A stretch of DNA of 64,000 nucleotides from contig JAWLGZ010000003.1 in assembly GCA_041690635.1 (NCBI GenBank), positions 558,001-622,000 of the forward strand. The letters are read 5' to 3'. A program made the position numbers and the translations under genes. Position 1 is the stretch's first letter. Every line of letters starts with the position of its first letter. The stretch comes from JAWLGZ01 sp041690635. GTDB taxonomy: Bacteria; Pseudomonadota; Gammaproteobacteria; Thiohalomonadales; Thiohalomonadaceae. Shown one piece after another: positions 1 through 8,128 of this stretch. The notes beneath the pieces are model-generated. The model was not told the origin of the DNA and made no database searches. It saw nothing but the letters and a program-made list of their open reading frames with translations.

Positions 1-593
1 TTCAGCCCCAGAATGTAGAGGGTGCCGAGGCCGTAGAAGGCGCCGAGCCCGAAGGCGGTGAGGGTGACCACGATGTTGTTGGTCATGATGCCGAGCGAAA
101 GCAGGGAGGAGGGGACGACATTCAGCAGGTCGTCGGTCCACAGTTTTCCCGCCTCCACCTCGGCGATCATCTTCTCCGAGGCAAACAGTACGGCCAGCTC
201 CGGGAAGCTCCACACCAGCCACCCGCCGGCCAATCCCGCCAGCAGAAAGATGGTCAGGCTGGCGGCGATGGGACGGCCCAGGGCGCGGATGTCGGCCGGC
301 AAGCGGTGGCGAATGAGCGTGACCAGTTCGTGCCAGAGGCCGCCGGGCGGGCGGTGAATGGCATCGTGGGCACGGGTGAAGAGCGACTCCAGGTAGCGGG
401 TGATGCCGCTGCCGGGGAGCGCCTGGCGCGCGAGGGCAAGGTCGCGGGCGATTGCGCGGTAGCCGGCGATGACCCGGTCGACCCGCTCCGGGTCGGCATC
501 CCTTTTCCCCCGCTGACGGGTCAGCAGGTCGTCCAGTTCGCGCCACTCATCGGCGCGCCTTTCGAGCCAGCGTTGCAGGGGGGAGGTGGCCAC
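1..593 (-). CDS. Stage II sporulation protein M-like (SpoIIM/COG1300) membrane protein, C-terminus cut by the window edge
   Basis: The reverse-strand translation reads from a GTG start at 593 to the window edge with no stop (about 197 residues). The first 110 residues are charged and helical, with ERRADEWRELDDLL near the start and a YRAIARDLALAR segment. Membrane segments follow (AASLTIFLLAGLAGGW, then a second with GIMTNNIVVTLTAFGLGAF). The GIMTNN motif before an amphipathic membrane helix is characteristic of SpoIIM/COG1300 proteins. The gene starts 4 bp after the RDD gene stop, so the two are an operon, a frequent pairing in proteobacteria that do not sporulate. The role there is unknown. 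The start is tentative because no strong ribosome binding site is visible. Confidence 0.75.
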   Translation of the reverse strand, partial: MATSPLQRWLERRADEWRELDDLLTRQRGKRDADPERVDRVIAGYRAIARDLALARQALPGSGITRYLESLFTRAHDAIHRPPGGLWHELVTLIRHRLPADIRALGRPIAASLTIFLLAGLAGGWLVWSFPELAVLFASEKMIAEVEAGKLWTDDLLNVVPSSLLSLGIMTNNIVVTLTAFGLGAFYGLGTLYILGL

Positions 594-597
594 TGGG

Positions 598-1371
598 TCA
601 GGTGGCCGCGGCGGTGGTTGAGTCCGCACTCCCGACAGCCGCGGGGGGATCGTCGTGCAGCATCCGGTTGAGGGTGCGCCGCAGCTCCCAGTCGCGCCGT
701 TCGGTGTTGGCGCCGCCCGGCAGCTCCAGCCCCTGCGCAGCCAGGATCCGCTCCGCCATCTGCAGGCGGATGGTCTGATCGAGCCCCTTCCAGCGTTCCA
801 GTAGATCGGCAACCAGCGCCCGCAGCGGCACGGCGACTTCGGTCTCCGCATTGCCGAGCACCGCCTCCAGTTGCACCGGTGCGCTCTTCTCCTCGTAGAC
901 CAGCAGCGTTCCCGCGGCGATGTCGCCGATGCGCAGGGCGTTGCGGTTGAACAGCACGGTGAAGATGCCGATCACGTAATAGGCCGGCAGCGAATCGATG
1001 ATGCGGAAGATATTGCGTAGCAGCAGCGCACCGGCGGTGGGGCGGTGACCGTCACGGGTGACGATGCGCAGGCCCGCCCACTTCTTGCCCGGCGTACGGC
1101 CGAACAGGACCTCCAGCACCGGATGGTAGAGCAGGTAGACGGCCGCGGCCGGCAGCCACACCCAGATGAGCAGATATGGGCGCTCCTCGGAGCCGGCGGC
1201 GAGGGCGACTCCGATGGTCGCGGCGAACCAGCAGACGGCGATCAGCAGCCGGATGTGCCAGTCGACAAGAAAGGCGAGGCTGCGTCCGCCCAGCCCGGCG
1301 ACCGTGACCGGCACCTCGGCACCGGCCGCCGAGCGCAGTACCAGATGACGGGGATCGAGACTCTTTTCCAT
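598..1371 (-). CDS. RDD family membrane protein
   Basis: This 257-residue protein has an N-terminal RDD-type domain. The first membrane helix follows the motif GRSLAFLVDWHI. A second helix is near residue 70, and the conserved basic stretch FGRTPGKKWAGLRIV lies around residues 89-103. The rest, beyond about 150, is soluble and charged. RDD proteins are poorly understood integral membrane proteins, some with proposed transport roles. It lies upstream of and almost touching the SpoIIM-like gene, and the pair probably works together. Its ATG is preceded by a perfect 18-bp inverted repeat (1373-1414) that covers the normal ribosome-binding position, so its translation may be controlled by RNA structure. 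Confidence 0.8.
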   Translation of the reverse strand: MEKSLDPRHLVLRSAAGAEVPVTVAGLGGRSLAFLVDWHIRLLIAVCWFAATIGVALAAGSEERPYLLIWVWLPAAAVYLLYHPVLEVLFGRTPGKKWAGLRIVTRDGHRPTAGALLLRNIFRIIDSLPAYYVIGIFTVLFNRNALRIGDIAAGTLLVYEEKSAPVQLEAVLGNAETEVAVPLRALVADLLERWKGLDQTIRLQMAERILAAQGLELPGGANTERRDWELRRTLNRMLHDDPPAAVGSADSTTAAAT

Positions 1372-1372
1372 C

Positions 1373-1414
1373 GCATGCTTTCCGCTTCAGATCGTCCTGA
1401 AGCGGAAAGCATGC
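1373..1414. repeat. Perfect 18-bp inverted repeat between sodC and the RDD gene
   Basis: Arms 1373-1390 (GCATGCTTTCCGCTTCAG) and 1397-1414 are exact reverse complements around a 6-nt loop. The hairpin starts 1 nt upstream of the RDD start codon and 25 nt after the sodC stop. There is no U-run, so it is not a classical intrinsic terminator. The only purine-rich Shine-Dalgarno candidate for the RDD gene (GCGGAAAG) lies inside the stem. Confidence 0.8.
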
Positions 1415-1438
1415 CCCAGCCGGGCCGGTGCGTCGAGC

Positions 1439-1978
1439 CTATCCCGCCTTGATCACGCCGCAGGCGATGCGCTCGCCGCCGCCGCCGAGCGGTTCGGGCT
1501 CATCGGCGTAGTTGTCGCCCCCCGCATGGACCACCAGCGCCCGCCCCTCGAGGTCGGAGAGCTCGAGGCGCGGTGCGTGGACCGGGTGGGTGGCGCGCCC
1601 CGCCTCATCGACGAACAGGGCCGGCAGATCGCCCAGGTGTCCGTCACCGTAGGGTCCTTCGTGACGGCCGGTCTCTTCCGGGTCGTAGTGACCGCCCGCG
1701 GCGGCTGCGGCCGTCGCTTCCCCCTCCTCCCGGGCGGGTTGGCAACTCGGCTTCTCGTGCACATGAAAGCCGTGCAGCCCCGGGGGCAGGTCGCGCAGGT
1801 CCGGGGTGAGCAGGATGCCGCCGAGGTCGCTCGGCTGCACCGTGACGGTACCAATGGCCTGACCGGTCCCCCTGTCATCCACCAGATTCAGCTCCACCGT
1901 CAGTTCACGGGGCGCCTCCTGCGCCTGGGCCAGGCCGGCTATCAGGAGCAGCGGTAAAGACCATCCCTTCCATCCCAT
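1439..1978 (-). CDS. sodC: Superoxide dismutase [Cu-Zn], periplasmic
   Basis: This 179-residue protein converts superoxide to hydrogen peroxide and oxygen in the periplasm. The start at 1978 has a good AAGGAGGG site 7-8 nt upstream and opens directly into a signal peptide (MGWKGWSLPLLLIAGLAQA). An ATG at 2056 in the same frame would add 26 unlikely residues. Metal-site motifs of the bacterial SodC family are present in order: GLHGFHVHEKPSC (copper histidines and the first disulfide Cys), GGHYDP, HEGPYGDGHLGDLPAL (zinc and copper ligands), HAGGDN and GGGGERIACG (second Cys). It is complete. It precedes the RDD gene on the same strand but is separated from it by a large hairpin, so co-transcription is uncertain. 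Confidence 0.96.
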   Translation of the reverse strand: MGWKGWSLPLLLIAGLAQAQEAPRELTVELNLVDDRGTGQAIGTVTVQPSDLGGILLTPDLRDLPPGLHGFHVHEKPSCQPAREEGEATAAAAAGGHYDPEETGRHEGPYGDGHLGDLPALFVDEAGRATHPVHAPRLELSDLEGRALVVHAGGDNYADEPEPLGGGGERIACGVIKAG

Positions 1979-2079
1979 CGGAGTCCCTCCTTGAACAGGC
2001 CTACCCCAAGGGATAGACGGCCGGCCCGGTTCATGCCCCTGAAACGGGTTCGGCAACTTACCCGAGCATTTGAATAAAA

Positions 2080-2085
2080 ATTATA
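2080..2085 (-). promoter_or_regulatory. Candidate -10 element for sodC
   Basis: The reverse strand reads a perfect TATAAT about 100 nt upstream of the sodC ATG, in an AT-rich island (about 2066-2115) that contrasts with the GC-rich surroundings. The matching -35 position is weak, so only the -10 and the AT-rich context support it. The same island probably also holds the divergent promoter of the GGDEF gene. Confidence 0.35.
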
Positions 2086-2181
2086 GAAAAGCTCAGTATA
2101 TGTCTGATATAAATGGGTTCGTCAGCCCGGTGTGCGGGAGTGCGAGCCCGCTCACGGAACCATGGAGAGAGGGAGACGAGC

Positions 2182-3087
2182 ATGCAGGCGAGCAAGATTG
2201 CGGTTCTTCAAGGAGACGGCAGACCTTTGTCCCTACCCGCGCCGCCCGTTCAGGGGCCGGAGAGCCTCGCCGCCAAGGTGGTGCAGGTGATGGCCGCCCT
2301 GCAGACCACGCTCCAGGTGGAGCGGCTGGTGTGGCTGTTTTCGCAGTCGATTCGCGACAGCGTGCCGCACGACGGCATGCGCTACGCCCACGCCGAGGAG
2401 TCGGTCGAGGCGGCCTGGGGGCTCCAGGAGGGGGAGGCGCTCAACTACCGGCTGACGCTGGACGGCGACGGCCTCGGCGAACTGACCCTGTTCGGCCGCC
2501 AGCCTTTGTGCGAGCACACCCTCGGTCTGCTCGACTACTTCACCGGCTGCCTGCTCCACCCCTTGAGCAATGCACTGGCCCACCGGCGGCTGGAGCGCTC
2601 CGCCACCCGCGACCCGCTGACCGGCATCGGCAACCGACGCGCCCTGGAAGAGGCGGTGGCCCGCGAGGTGGCCTTCGCCCGGCGCCACGGTACGCCATTC
2701 TCCCTGGTGGTCGCCGACATCGACCACTTCAAGGTAATCAACGACACCCACGGCCACGACGCGGGCGACGACGCCCTCTGCTCGGTGGTGGCCTGTTTCC
2801 GGGAGGAGATGCGTGCCGCCGACACCCTCTACCGCTTCGGCGGTGAGGAGTTCGTGGTGCTGCTCGCCAACACCGATCTGAAGGGCGCTTCCAATCAGGC
2901 CGAACGTCTGCGCAACGGGGTCGCCGCCCGCATCCACCGTTGCGGCCCCAGCCGCATCGCCATGACTGCCAGCTTCGGTGTGGGCGAGTGGCAGCCGGAG
3001 GAGCCGTGCGAACAGCTCTTCCGCCGTGCCGACGCCGCCCTCTACGAGGCCAAGCACCAGGGCCGCAACCGCGTCTGCACCGGCTGA
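2182..3087 (+). CDS. Soluble diguanylate cyclase (GGDEF domain)
   Basis: This 301-residue protein is predicted to make cyclic di-GMP from two GTP. About 145 N-terminal residues form an unassigned soluble input domain with no membrane segment. The GGDEF domain follows from DPLTGIGNRR to the end, with catalytic GGEEF (RFGGEEFVVLL). Five residues before GGEEF is RAAD, the RxxD inhibitory site, so feedback inhibition is expected. Start 2182 was chosen because GAGAGAGGGAGACGAGC precedes this ATG. An upstream in-frame ATG at 2113 would add 23 residues and has no such site. It is transcribed divergently from sodC. Confidence 0.9.
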   Translation: MQASKIAVLQGDGRPLSLPAPPVQGPESLAAKVVQVMAALQTTLQVERLVWLFSQSIRDSVPHDGMRYAHAEESVEAAWGLQEGEALNYRLTLDGDGLGELTLFGRQPLCEHTLGLLDYFTGCLLHPLSNALAHRRLERSATRDPLTGIGNRRALEEAVAREVAFARRHGTPFSLVVADIDHFKVINDTHGHDAGDDALCSVVACFREEMRAADTLYRFGGEEFVVLLANTDLKGASNQAERLRNGVAARIHRCGPSRIAMTASFGVGEWQPEEPCEQLFRRADAALYEAKHQGRNRVCTG

Positions 3088-3389
3088 TCGGTCCCCCAGG
3101 ACAGACCCAAAAACAGACCTCTCGCAGAGACGCAGAGAACGCAAAGGAGAGCAGTGTGTTGGCATCTTGGCGGGACGGCTGCGTGTCACGACTCATCGCA
3201 ATGCACCAAGCGACATAACAATCAGTAACAGCTTTTCCTCTGCGCTCTCTCGGCAATTGCTCCTGCATTGCTCTAACTCGTGCATCCATGCACTCGTGCG
3301 TCTTGGCGAGAGACCATTTTTCCGCAAGCTGTTTGCCCCCCACCCGGCGGCAAAACATAATGGCGGGTATTCCAAAACCGACGCCGCCC
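3088..3389. repeat. Intergenic region with a decayed CGCAGAG-type dispersed repeat
   Basis: This is a 302-bp gap upstream of ubiD with no convincing gene. From about 3119 it carries a purine-rich run with repeated CGCAGAGA units, and from about 3233 a pyrimidine-rich counterpart with CCTCTGCGCTCTCTCGG. The two resemble the decayed arms of an imperfect palindrome. Similar CGCAGAG/CTCTGCG sequences lie at 31931-31998, 32190-32325 and 34250-34325, so this looks like one member of a dispersed non-coding repeat family. Confidence 0.5.
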
Positions 3390-4853
3390 ATGAACTACAA
3401 AGACCTGCGCGACTTCATCGCCAAGCTCGAGGCCGAAGGGGAGCTGAAGCGGATCACCGCCGAGGTGGACCCGCACCTGGAGATGACCGAGATCGCCGAC
3501 CGGGTGCTGCGCGCCGGCGGCCCCGCCCTGCTGTTCGAGAACCCCAAGGGCCACACCGTCCCGGTGCTGGCCAACCTGTTCGGTACCCCGAAACGCGTGG
3601 CGATGGGTATGGGCGAGGATTCGGTTGAGGCGCTACGCGAGGTGGGCAAACTGCTCGCCTTCCTCAAGGAGCCGGAGCCGCCCAAGGGGTTCAAGGATGC
3701 CTGGGAGAAGGCACCCATCTTCAAGCAGGTGCTGAACATGGCGCCGAAGGTGACCGGTGGCGCCCCCTGCCAGGAGGTGATCCTCGAAGGCGACGAGGTG
3801 GACCTGTCGAAGCTCCCCATCCAGACCTGCTGGCCGGGGGACGCCGGTCCGCTCATCACCTGGGGCCTCACCGTCACCAAGGGGCCCAACAAGGAGCGGC
3901 AAAACTTAGGTATTTACCGCCAGCAGGTGATCGGCCGCAACAAGGTGATCATGCGTTGGCTGCACCACCGCGGCGGCGCGCTGGACCTGCGCGAGTGGCA
4001 GGAGAAACACCCCGGTGAGCCGTACCCGGTCGCCGTCGCCCTCGGCGCCGATCCGGCCACCATCCTCGCCGCCGTCACCCCGGTCCCCGATACCCTTTCC
4101 GAGTACGCCTTCGCCGGCCTGCTGCGCGGCTCCAAGACCGAAGTGGTGAAGTGCATCGGTAACGACCTGCAGGTGCCCGCCGCCGCCGAGTTCGTGCTGG
4201 AGGGTTTCATTCACCCCGGCGAGATGGCCGACGAAGGTCCCTACGGCGATCACACCGGTTACTACAACGAGGTGGAGCGCTTCCCGGTCTTCACCATCAA
4301 CCGCATCACCCACCGCAAGAACCCCATCTATCACAGCACCTACACCGGCCGCCCGCCGGACGAGCCGGCGGTGCTCGGCGTGGCGCTGAACGAGGTGTTC
4401 GTGCCGATCCTGCAGAAACAGTTCCCCGAGATCACCGACTTCTACCTGCCGCCGGAGGGGTGCTCCTACCGCATGGCGGTGGTGAGCATGAAGAAGCAGT
4501 ACCCCGGCCACGCCAAGCGGGTGATGCTCGGCGTCTGGTCCTTCCTGCGCCAGTTCATGTACACGAAATTCGTCATCGTCACCGACGACGACGTCAACGT
4601 GCGCGACTGGAACGACGTCATCTGGGCCATGACCACCCGCATGGACCCGGCGCGCGACACCGTCCTCATCGAGAACACCCCCATCGACTACCTCGACTTC
4701 GCCTCCCCGGTCTCCGGCCTCGGCTCCAAGATGGGGATGGACGCCACCAACAAGTGGCCGGGCGAGACCACCCGCGAGTGGGGCACGCCCATTCGCATGA
4801 GCGAGGAGGTGAAGGCGCGGGTGGATGCGATGTGGGGGGAGTTGGGATTATAG
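3390..4853 (+). CDS. ubiD: 4-hydroxy-3-polyprenylbenzoate decarboxylase, UbiD family
   Basis: This 487-residue protein carries out the prenyl-FMN-dependent decarboxylation step of ubiquinone biosynthesis, the usual role of this family in gammaproteobacteria. The start at 3390 (MNYKDLRDFIAKLEAEGELKR) matches the family N-terminus. In-frame ATGs at 3288 and 3360 would add residues unlike the family. Recognisable blocks are PIQTCWPGDAGPLITWG, RQNLGIYRQQVIGRNKVIMR, the EGFIHPGEMADEGPYGDHTG block with the family's catalytic acidic residues, and the C-terminal VSGLGSKMGMDATNKWPGE. Length agrees with E. coli UbiD (497). The prenyl-FMN maker UbiX is not in the window. It is followed after 33 bp by the antitoxin gene. 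Confidence 0.95.
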   Translation: MNYKDLRDFIAKLEAEGELKRITAEVDPHLEMTEIADRVLRAGGPALLFENPKGHTVPVLANLFGTPKRVAMGMGEDSVEALREVGKLLAFLKEPEPPKGFKDAWEKAPIFKQVLNMAPKVTGGAPCQEVILEGDEVDLSKLPIQTCWPGDAGPLITWGLTVTKGPNKERQNLGIYRQQVIGRNKVIMRWLHHRGGALDLREWQEKHPGEPYPVAVALGADPATILAAVTPVPDTLSEYAFAGLLRGSKTEVVKCIGNDLQVPAAAEFVLEGFIHPGEMADEGPYGDHTGYYNEVERFPVFTINRITHRKNPIYHSTYTGRPPDEPAVLGVALNEVFVPILQKQFPEITDFYLPPEGCSYRMAVVSMKKQYPGHAKRVMLGVWSFLRQFMYTKFVIVTDDDVNVRDWNDVIWAMTTRMDPARDTVLIENTPIDYLDFASPVSGLGSKMGMDATNKWPGETTREWGTPIRMSEEVKARVDAMWGELGL

Positions 4854-4868
4854 TTACACTTGGAAGTG
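4849..4868 (+). promoter_or_regulatory. Candidate promoter and operator of the toxin-antitoxin operon
   Basis: TATAGT at 4849-4854 overlaps the ubiD stop. It is followed at 4857-4868 by a perfect dyad CACTT-GG-AAGTG, 18 bp before the antitoxin ATG. A short palindrome there fits autorepression by a Phd-type antitoxin. There is no strong -35 box, so the promoter call is tentative. Confidence 0.35.
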
Positions 4869-4886
4869 AAACTCTGAGGGGCGGCT

Positions 4887-5126
4887 ATGGAAGCGACGGC
4901 GAAAGAGATGCGACTGCACACCCGGGAACTGCTCGCCGCGGTGGAACGGGGTGAAGAGGTGGTGATCACCTGGCGCGGGGAGCGCAAGGCGAAACTGGTT
5001 GGCTGGACCGGCGAGGACGAAAAGCAGCGGCCCGGGCGTAACCCCGCGTTTGCAATCTGGGCCGACAGGGAGGGCGATGTCGATGCCGAGGTTCGCTCCA
5101 TGCGGCAGCGGCGCCCGTTGCCATGA
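4887..5126 (+). CDS. Type II antitoxin, Phd/YefM family
   Basis: This small 79-residue protein begins MEATAKEMRLHTRELLAAVERGEEVVITWRG, the DNA-binding and dimerisation fold of prevent-host-death (Phd/YefM) antitoxins. The C-terminal half is charged, as expected for the toxin-binding tail. A GAGGGG ribosome site sits 6 nt before the ATG. The last 4 nt (ATGA, 5123-5126) overlap the start of the PIN-domain toxin, giving the translational coupling typical of these operons. It should neutralise the downstream RNase and repress its own promoter. Confidence 0.88.
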   Translation: MEATAKEMRLHTRELLAAVERGEEVVITWRGERKAKLVGWTGEDEKQRPGRNPAFAIWADREGDVDAEVRSMRQRRPLP

Positions 5127-5503
5127 TGCTGGTCGACACGGATGTCCTGATATGGAATCTGCGGGGCAATTCGACGGCTGCGGAACTGCTCGACGGAAGT
5201 CCGCCGTTCTCCCTGTCGGCCATAACCTGGATGGAACTGGTTCAAGGGGTGCGTGACAGCGCCGAGATGCGAACCCTGCGGCGTGCTCTGCGCTACTGGC
5301 GCGCCACCATCGTGCATGTGGACGAATCCATTTCGGCACGGGCAAGCTTTCTGGTCGAAGAGCACGCACTTGCCAACTCCATGCAACTCGCCGATGCCCT
5401 GATCGCCGCCACCGCGCTGGAGACAGGGTTGCCGCTGGTTACGGCCAACGATCGCCACTACCGTCAAATCGAAGGGCTGGAGCTGAAAGTATTCAGGCCT
5501 TAG
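5123..5503 (+). CDS. PIN-domain ribonuclease toxin, VapC family
   Basis: This 126-residue PIN-domain toxin is predicted to cleave RNA and arrest growth unless bound by the antitoxin. The acidic metal-site residues of the PIN fold are visible: LVDTDVLIW near the N-terminus (Asp at residues 5 and 7), a Glu in AITWMELVQG, Asp in NSMQLADALIAATAL, and LVTANDRHYRQIEGL near the end. It starts inside the antitoxin stop codon. An in-frame ATG three bases later is an equally plausible start. It is full length with intact motifs, so probably active. Confidence 0.92.
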   Translation: MMLVDTDVLIWNLRGNSTAAELLDGSPPFSLSAITWMELVQGVRDSAEMRTLRRALRYWRATIVHVDESISARASFLVEEHALANSMQLADALIAATALETGLPLVTANDRHYRQIEGLELKVFRP

Positions 5504-5509
5504 GGGCCT

Positions 5510-5965
5510 TCAACCCTTCGGCACCTTCGACGGGTCGAACTCCCCGACATTGGTGGCGAACGACCAGAGGTAGCCGTCCGGGTCGCGCAGACTCGCCATG
5601 CGGTCGCCCCAGAACATCTCCTCCGGCTCCGACAACACCTCGGCGCCCGCATTGCGGGCACGGTCGGTGAGCGCGTCCACGTCGGGACAGTAGACGTAGA
5701 AGTTGAACGGCGGTTCGGCGCCGCTGTGGGCCGGGGTGCGCATGGTGTCATTGCCCCACGCCCCTTCCGGCGAGAACATGAGCAGGGTGGTGCCCTGGTA
5801 GGTCATGCTGGCGTGGACGGTGCGGCCGTCCGCTCCGGGCATGGTGAAACCGCGTTCGAAGCCGAAGGCGCGCTGATAGAAGTCGAGTGCGGCATCCGCG
5901 TCGGCGACGGTGATGTAGGGGGTGAGCCAACTGGCCCCCTCGGGACGGCCCTGCTCCGTGGGCAT
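5510..5965 (-). CDS. VOC superfamily (glyoxalase/PhnB-like) protein
   Basis: This 151-residue protein belongs to the vicinal oxygen chelate fold, whose members bind metals or drugs in paired beta-alpha-beta-beta-beta units. It shows the N-terminal TPYITVADADAALDFYQRAFGFE segment and a C-terminal EMFWGDRMASLRDPDGYLWS segment. The FWGD...DPDGYLW pattern is close to PhnB-like and antibiotic-resistance VOC proteins, but the substrate cannot be assigned. The ATG at 5965 is preceded by GGGAGCTGGAGCG. A TTG at 5986 lies in the same frame but is less likely. It is convergent with the vapC-like gene, with 6 bp between their ends. Confidence 0.85.
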   Translation of the reverse strand: MPTEQGRPEGASWLTPYITVADADAALDFYQRAFGFERGFTMPGADGRTVHASMTYQGTTLLMFSPEGAWGNDTMRTPAHSGAEPPFNFYVYCPDVDALTDRARNAGAEVLSEPEEMFWGDRMASLRDPDGYLWSFATNVGEFDPSKVPKG

Positions 5966-6038
5966 CGCTCCAGCTCCCTGTTTCAATCTCCCCCGAGTGT
6001 AGTCCCGCCGTTACCGGTGTTCGCAATGGGGGTGATAT

Positions 6039-6160
6039 GTAGGAGCCCGCCCCTGCGGGCGAATGGGGGCTTGGTGCAACCGACTGCGGAAGTGGCTTCG
6101 CCGCTGTTCGCCCGGAGGGCCGGGCTCCCACATGCACGCCGCGGCTGCTGCCGCTCCTAG
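6039..6160. repeat. REP-type palindrome (GTAGGAGC family)
   Basis: It begins GTAGGAGCCCGCCCCTGCGGGCGAAT and has the opposing parts GTTCGCCCGGAGGGCCGGGCTCC at about 6108-6130 and GCTCCTAG at 6153-6160. It also contains an internal GTGGCTTCGCCGCTG hairpin. Related copies occur at 18805, 21080, 41691 and 60397. It lies between the VOC gene start and the deaD stop. Confidence 0.7.
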
Positions 6161-6189
6161 GTGGTGTGAGCCCGGAGGGTTGGCGGGGC

Positions 6190-7995
6190 CTACCGTTTCG
6201 GCGTGGCCTTCTTCGGTGGCGGCCCCTTGCGGTGCGTCTTCTTCGCCGGGGCCCCGGCGCGCGGGCGGGCCTTGGCCGCGGGTGTCTTGACCCGGACCGG
6301 CCTCGTCGTCTCGATCGTTGCCTTGGTGTCGTCCAGCGGATTGAGATTGAGCTGGCGACCGAGGACCCAGACGTTGCGCAGGTGTTGCAGCAGCGCTTTC
6401 GGCAACCCCTCCGGCAGGTCGACGGTGCTGTAGCTGTCGTGGATATCGATGCGGCCGATGTAACGGCTCTCGATGTTGGCCTCGTTGGCGATGGCGCCGA
6501 CGATGTGTTTGGGTTGTACGCCGTGCTCGTGGCCGACGGCGACGCGGTAGCGCTCCATTCCTTCATCCGGCGCCTTCGGTGCCGGTTTGGCGCGCTCTCG
6601 GCGCGGACGCTCTTCACCCATCTCACGCTTGCGCGGCCTGGGTGCGGGTTCCGCGTGTGGTGCCGGTTCCTCCTTGATATCCGGCCACAGGGGGCGCTCG
6701 CGCTGAACCAGATAGGCGAGGGCGGCCGCCACCTCGGCGGGGCCGACGTTGTGTTCACTCTGGTAGCTCTCCACCAGCGCCTCGAAAACGGCCAGCTCCT
6801 CCGACTCCATCGTCTCGGTAATGAGTTGCTTGAAGCGGGCGATGCGCACATCGGCCACTGCCTCGCGGCTGGGAACATTCATCGGCGTGATCGGCTGGCG
6901 GGTGGCGCGCTCGATCGCCTGCAGCATGCGCCGCTCACGCGGGGCGACGAACAGGATCGCCTCCCCCTTGCGGCCGGCGCGGCCGGTACGGCCGATGCGG
7001 TGGACGTAGGCCTCGGTGTCATAGGGGATGTCGTAGTTGACCACGTGGGTGATGCGCTCCACATCCAGGCCGCGTGCGGCCACGTCGGTCGCCACCACGA
7101 TATCGAGCGTGCCGCGCTTCAGCTTGTCCACAGTCTGTTCGCGCTGCACCTGATTGATATCGCCGTTCAGCGCCGCACTGGCGTAACCGCGTGCCTCCAG
7201 CTTCTCCGCCAGGTTCACCGTCTCCACCTTGGTGCGGACGAAGATGATCATGGCGTCGAACTCCTCCACCTCCAGGATGCGGGTGAGTGCGTCCAGCTTG
7301 TGCAGCCCGCTCACCTGCCAGTAGCGCTGGCGGATGGTCTCGACCGTGGTGGTCTTCGAGGCGATCTTCACCTCGACCGGGTCGCGCAGGTGACGTCGGG
7401 CCACCTGCTGGATCTGCTTCGGCATGGTGGCGGAGAACAGGGCCACCTGCCGCTGTGGCGGGGTCTGGCCGAGGATCCACTCCACGTCGTCGATGAAGCC
7501 CATGCGAAGCATTTCGTCCGCCTCGTCCAATACCAGCATTTCGAGGCCGGAGAGCACCAGGGTCTCGCGGCGCAGGTGGTCCATCACCCGTCCGGGCGTC
7601 CCTACCACCACCTGCACGCCGCGGTGGAGCTGACGCAGCTGCGCCCCCATCCCCTGTCCACCGTAGACCGGCAGGATGTGGAAACCGCGCAGATGACGCG
7701 CATAGCTCTGGATCGCTTCCGCCACCTGGATTGCCAGCTCCCGCGTCGGGGTCAGCACCAGTGCCTGGGTTCGCGGCGAGGCGAGGTCGATGCGGCTGAG
7801 CAGCGGCAGGGCGAAGGCGGCCGTCTTGCCGGTGCCGGTCTGCGCCTGCCCGAGCAGGTCGCGCCCCTCAAGCAGCGGCGGAATGGTGGCGGCCTGGATT
7901 GGCGACGGGGTCTCGTAGCCGATCTCTTCCACGGCCTGAAGGACCGGTGCGGCGAGGGTGAGCTGGGAAAAACGGATGACGGTTTCGGTGGACAT
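6190..7995 (-). CDS. deaD: DEAD-box ATP-dependent RNA helicase (DeaD/CsdA type)
   Basis: This 601-residue RNA helicase is likely involved in ribosome assembly and mRNA unwinding, including in the cold. Motifs in order from the N-terminus: Q motif (FSQLTL...SPIQAATIPPLLEGRDLL), Walker A AQTGTGKTAA, PTRELA, TPGRVMDH, DEAD in LVLDEADEMLRMGF, SAT, ARGLDVERITHVVNYDIP and HRIGRTGRAGRKG. A DbpA-type RNA-binding domain lies near residues 485-560, and the tail is a Lys/Arg/Pro/Ala-rich extension (KTPAAKARPRAGAP). The start at 7995 (MSTETVIRF) matches family N-termini. In-frame upstream codons to 8142 give an unrelated leader. It is transcribed divergently from the small exported protein. Confidence 0.95.
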   Translation of the reverse strand: MSTETVIRFSQLTLAAPVLQAVEEIGYETPSPIQAATIPPLLEGRDLLGQAQTGTGKTAAFALPLLSRIDLASPRTQALVLTPTRELAIQVAEAIQSYARHLRGFHILPVYGGQGMGAQLRQLHRGVQVVVGTPGRVMDHLRRETLVLSGLEMLVLDEADEMLRMGFIDDVEWILGQTPPQRQVALFSATMPKQIQQVARRHLRDPVEVKIASKTTTVETIRQRYWQVSGLHKLDALTRILEVEEFDAMIIFVRTKVETVNLAEKLEARGYASAALNGDINQVQREQTVDKLKRGTLDIVVATDVAARGLDVERITHVVNYDIPYDTEAYVHRIGRTGRAGRKGEAILFVAPRERRMLQAIERATRQPITPMNVPSREAVADVRIARFKQLITETMESEELAVFEALVESYQSEHNVGPAEVAAALAYLVQRERPLWPDIKEEPAPHAEPAPRPRKREMGEERPRRERAKPAPKAPDEGMERYRVAVGHEHGVQPKHIVGAIANEANIESRYIGRIDIHDSYSTVDLPEGLPKALLQHLRNVWVLGRQLNLNPLDDTKATIETTRPVRVKTPAAKARPRAGAPAKKTHRKGPPPKKATPKR

Positions 7996-8128
7996 CGGCG
8001 GCTCGGACGGCGGGGGGGCGGACTGGATCGGCGTATTGTACGCGACCTGCCGCCTCAGCGGTTCGATCCCCGCTTGAAAATCACTGATTGGCGGGTTGAC
8101 CATTACAAAAAAGAACCGGGCCCTGACC

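Noticed and set aside
2233..3189. A 318-codon minus-strand frame over the first GGDEF gene
   Set aside because: The plus-strand frame has GGEEF and the inhibitory site; the other is its shadow.
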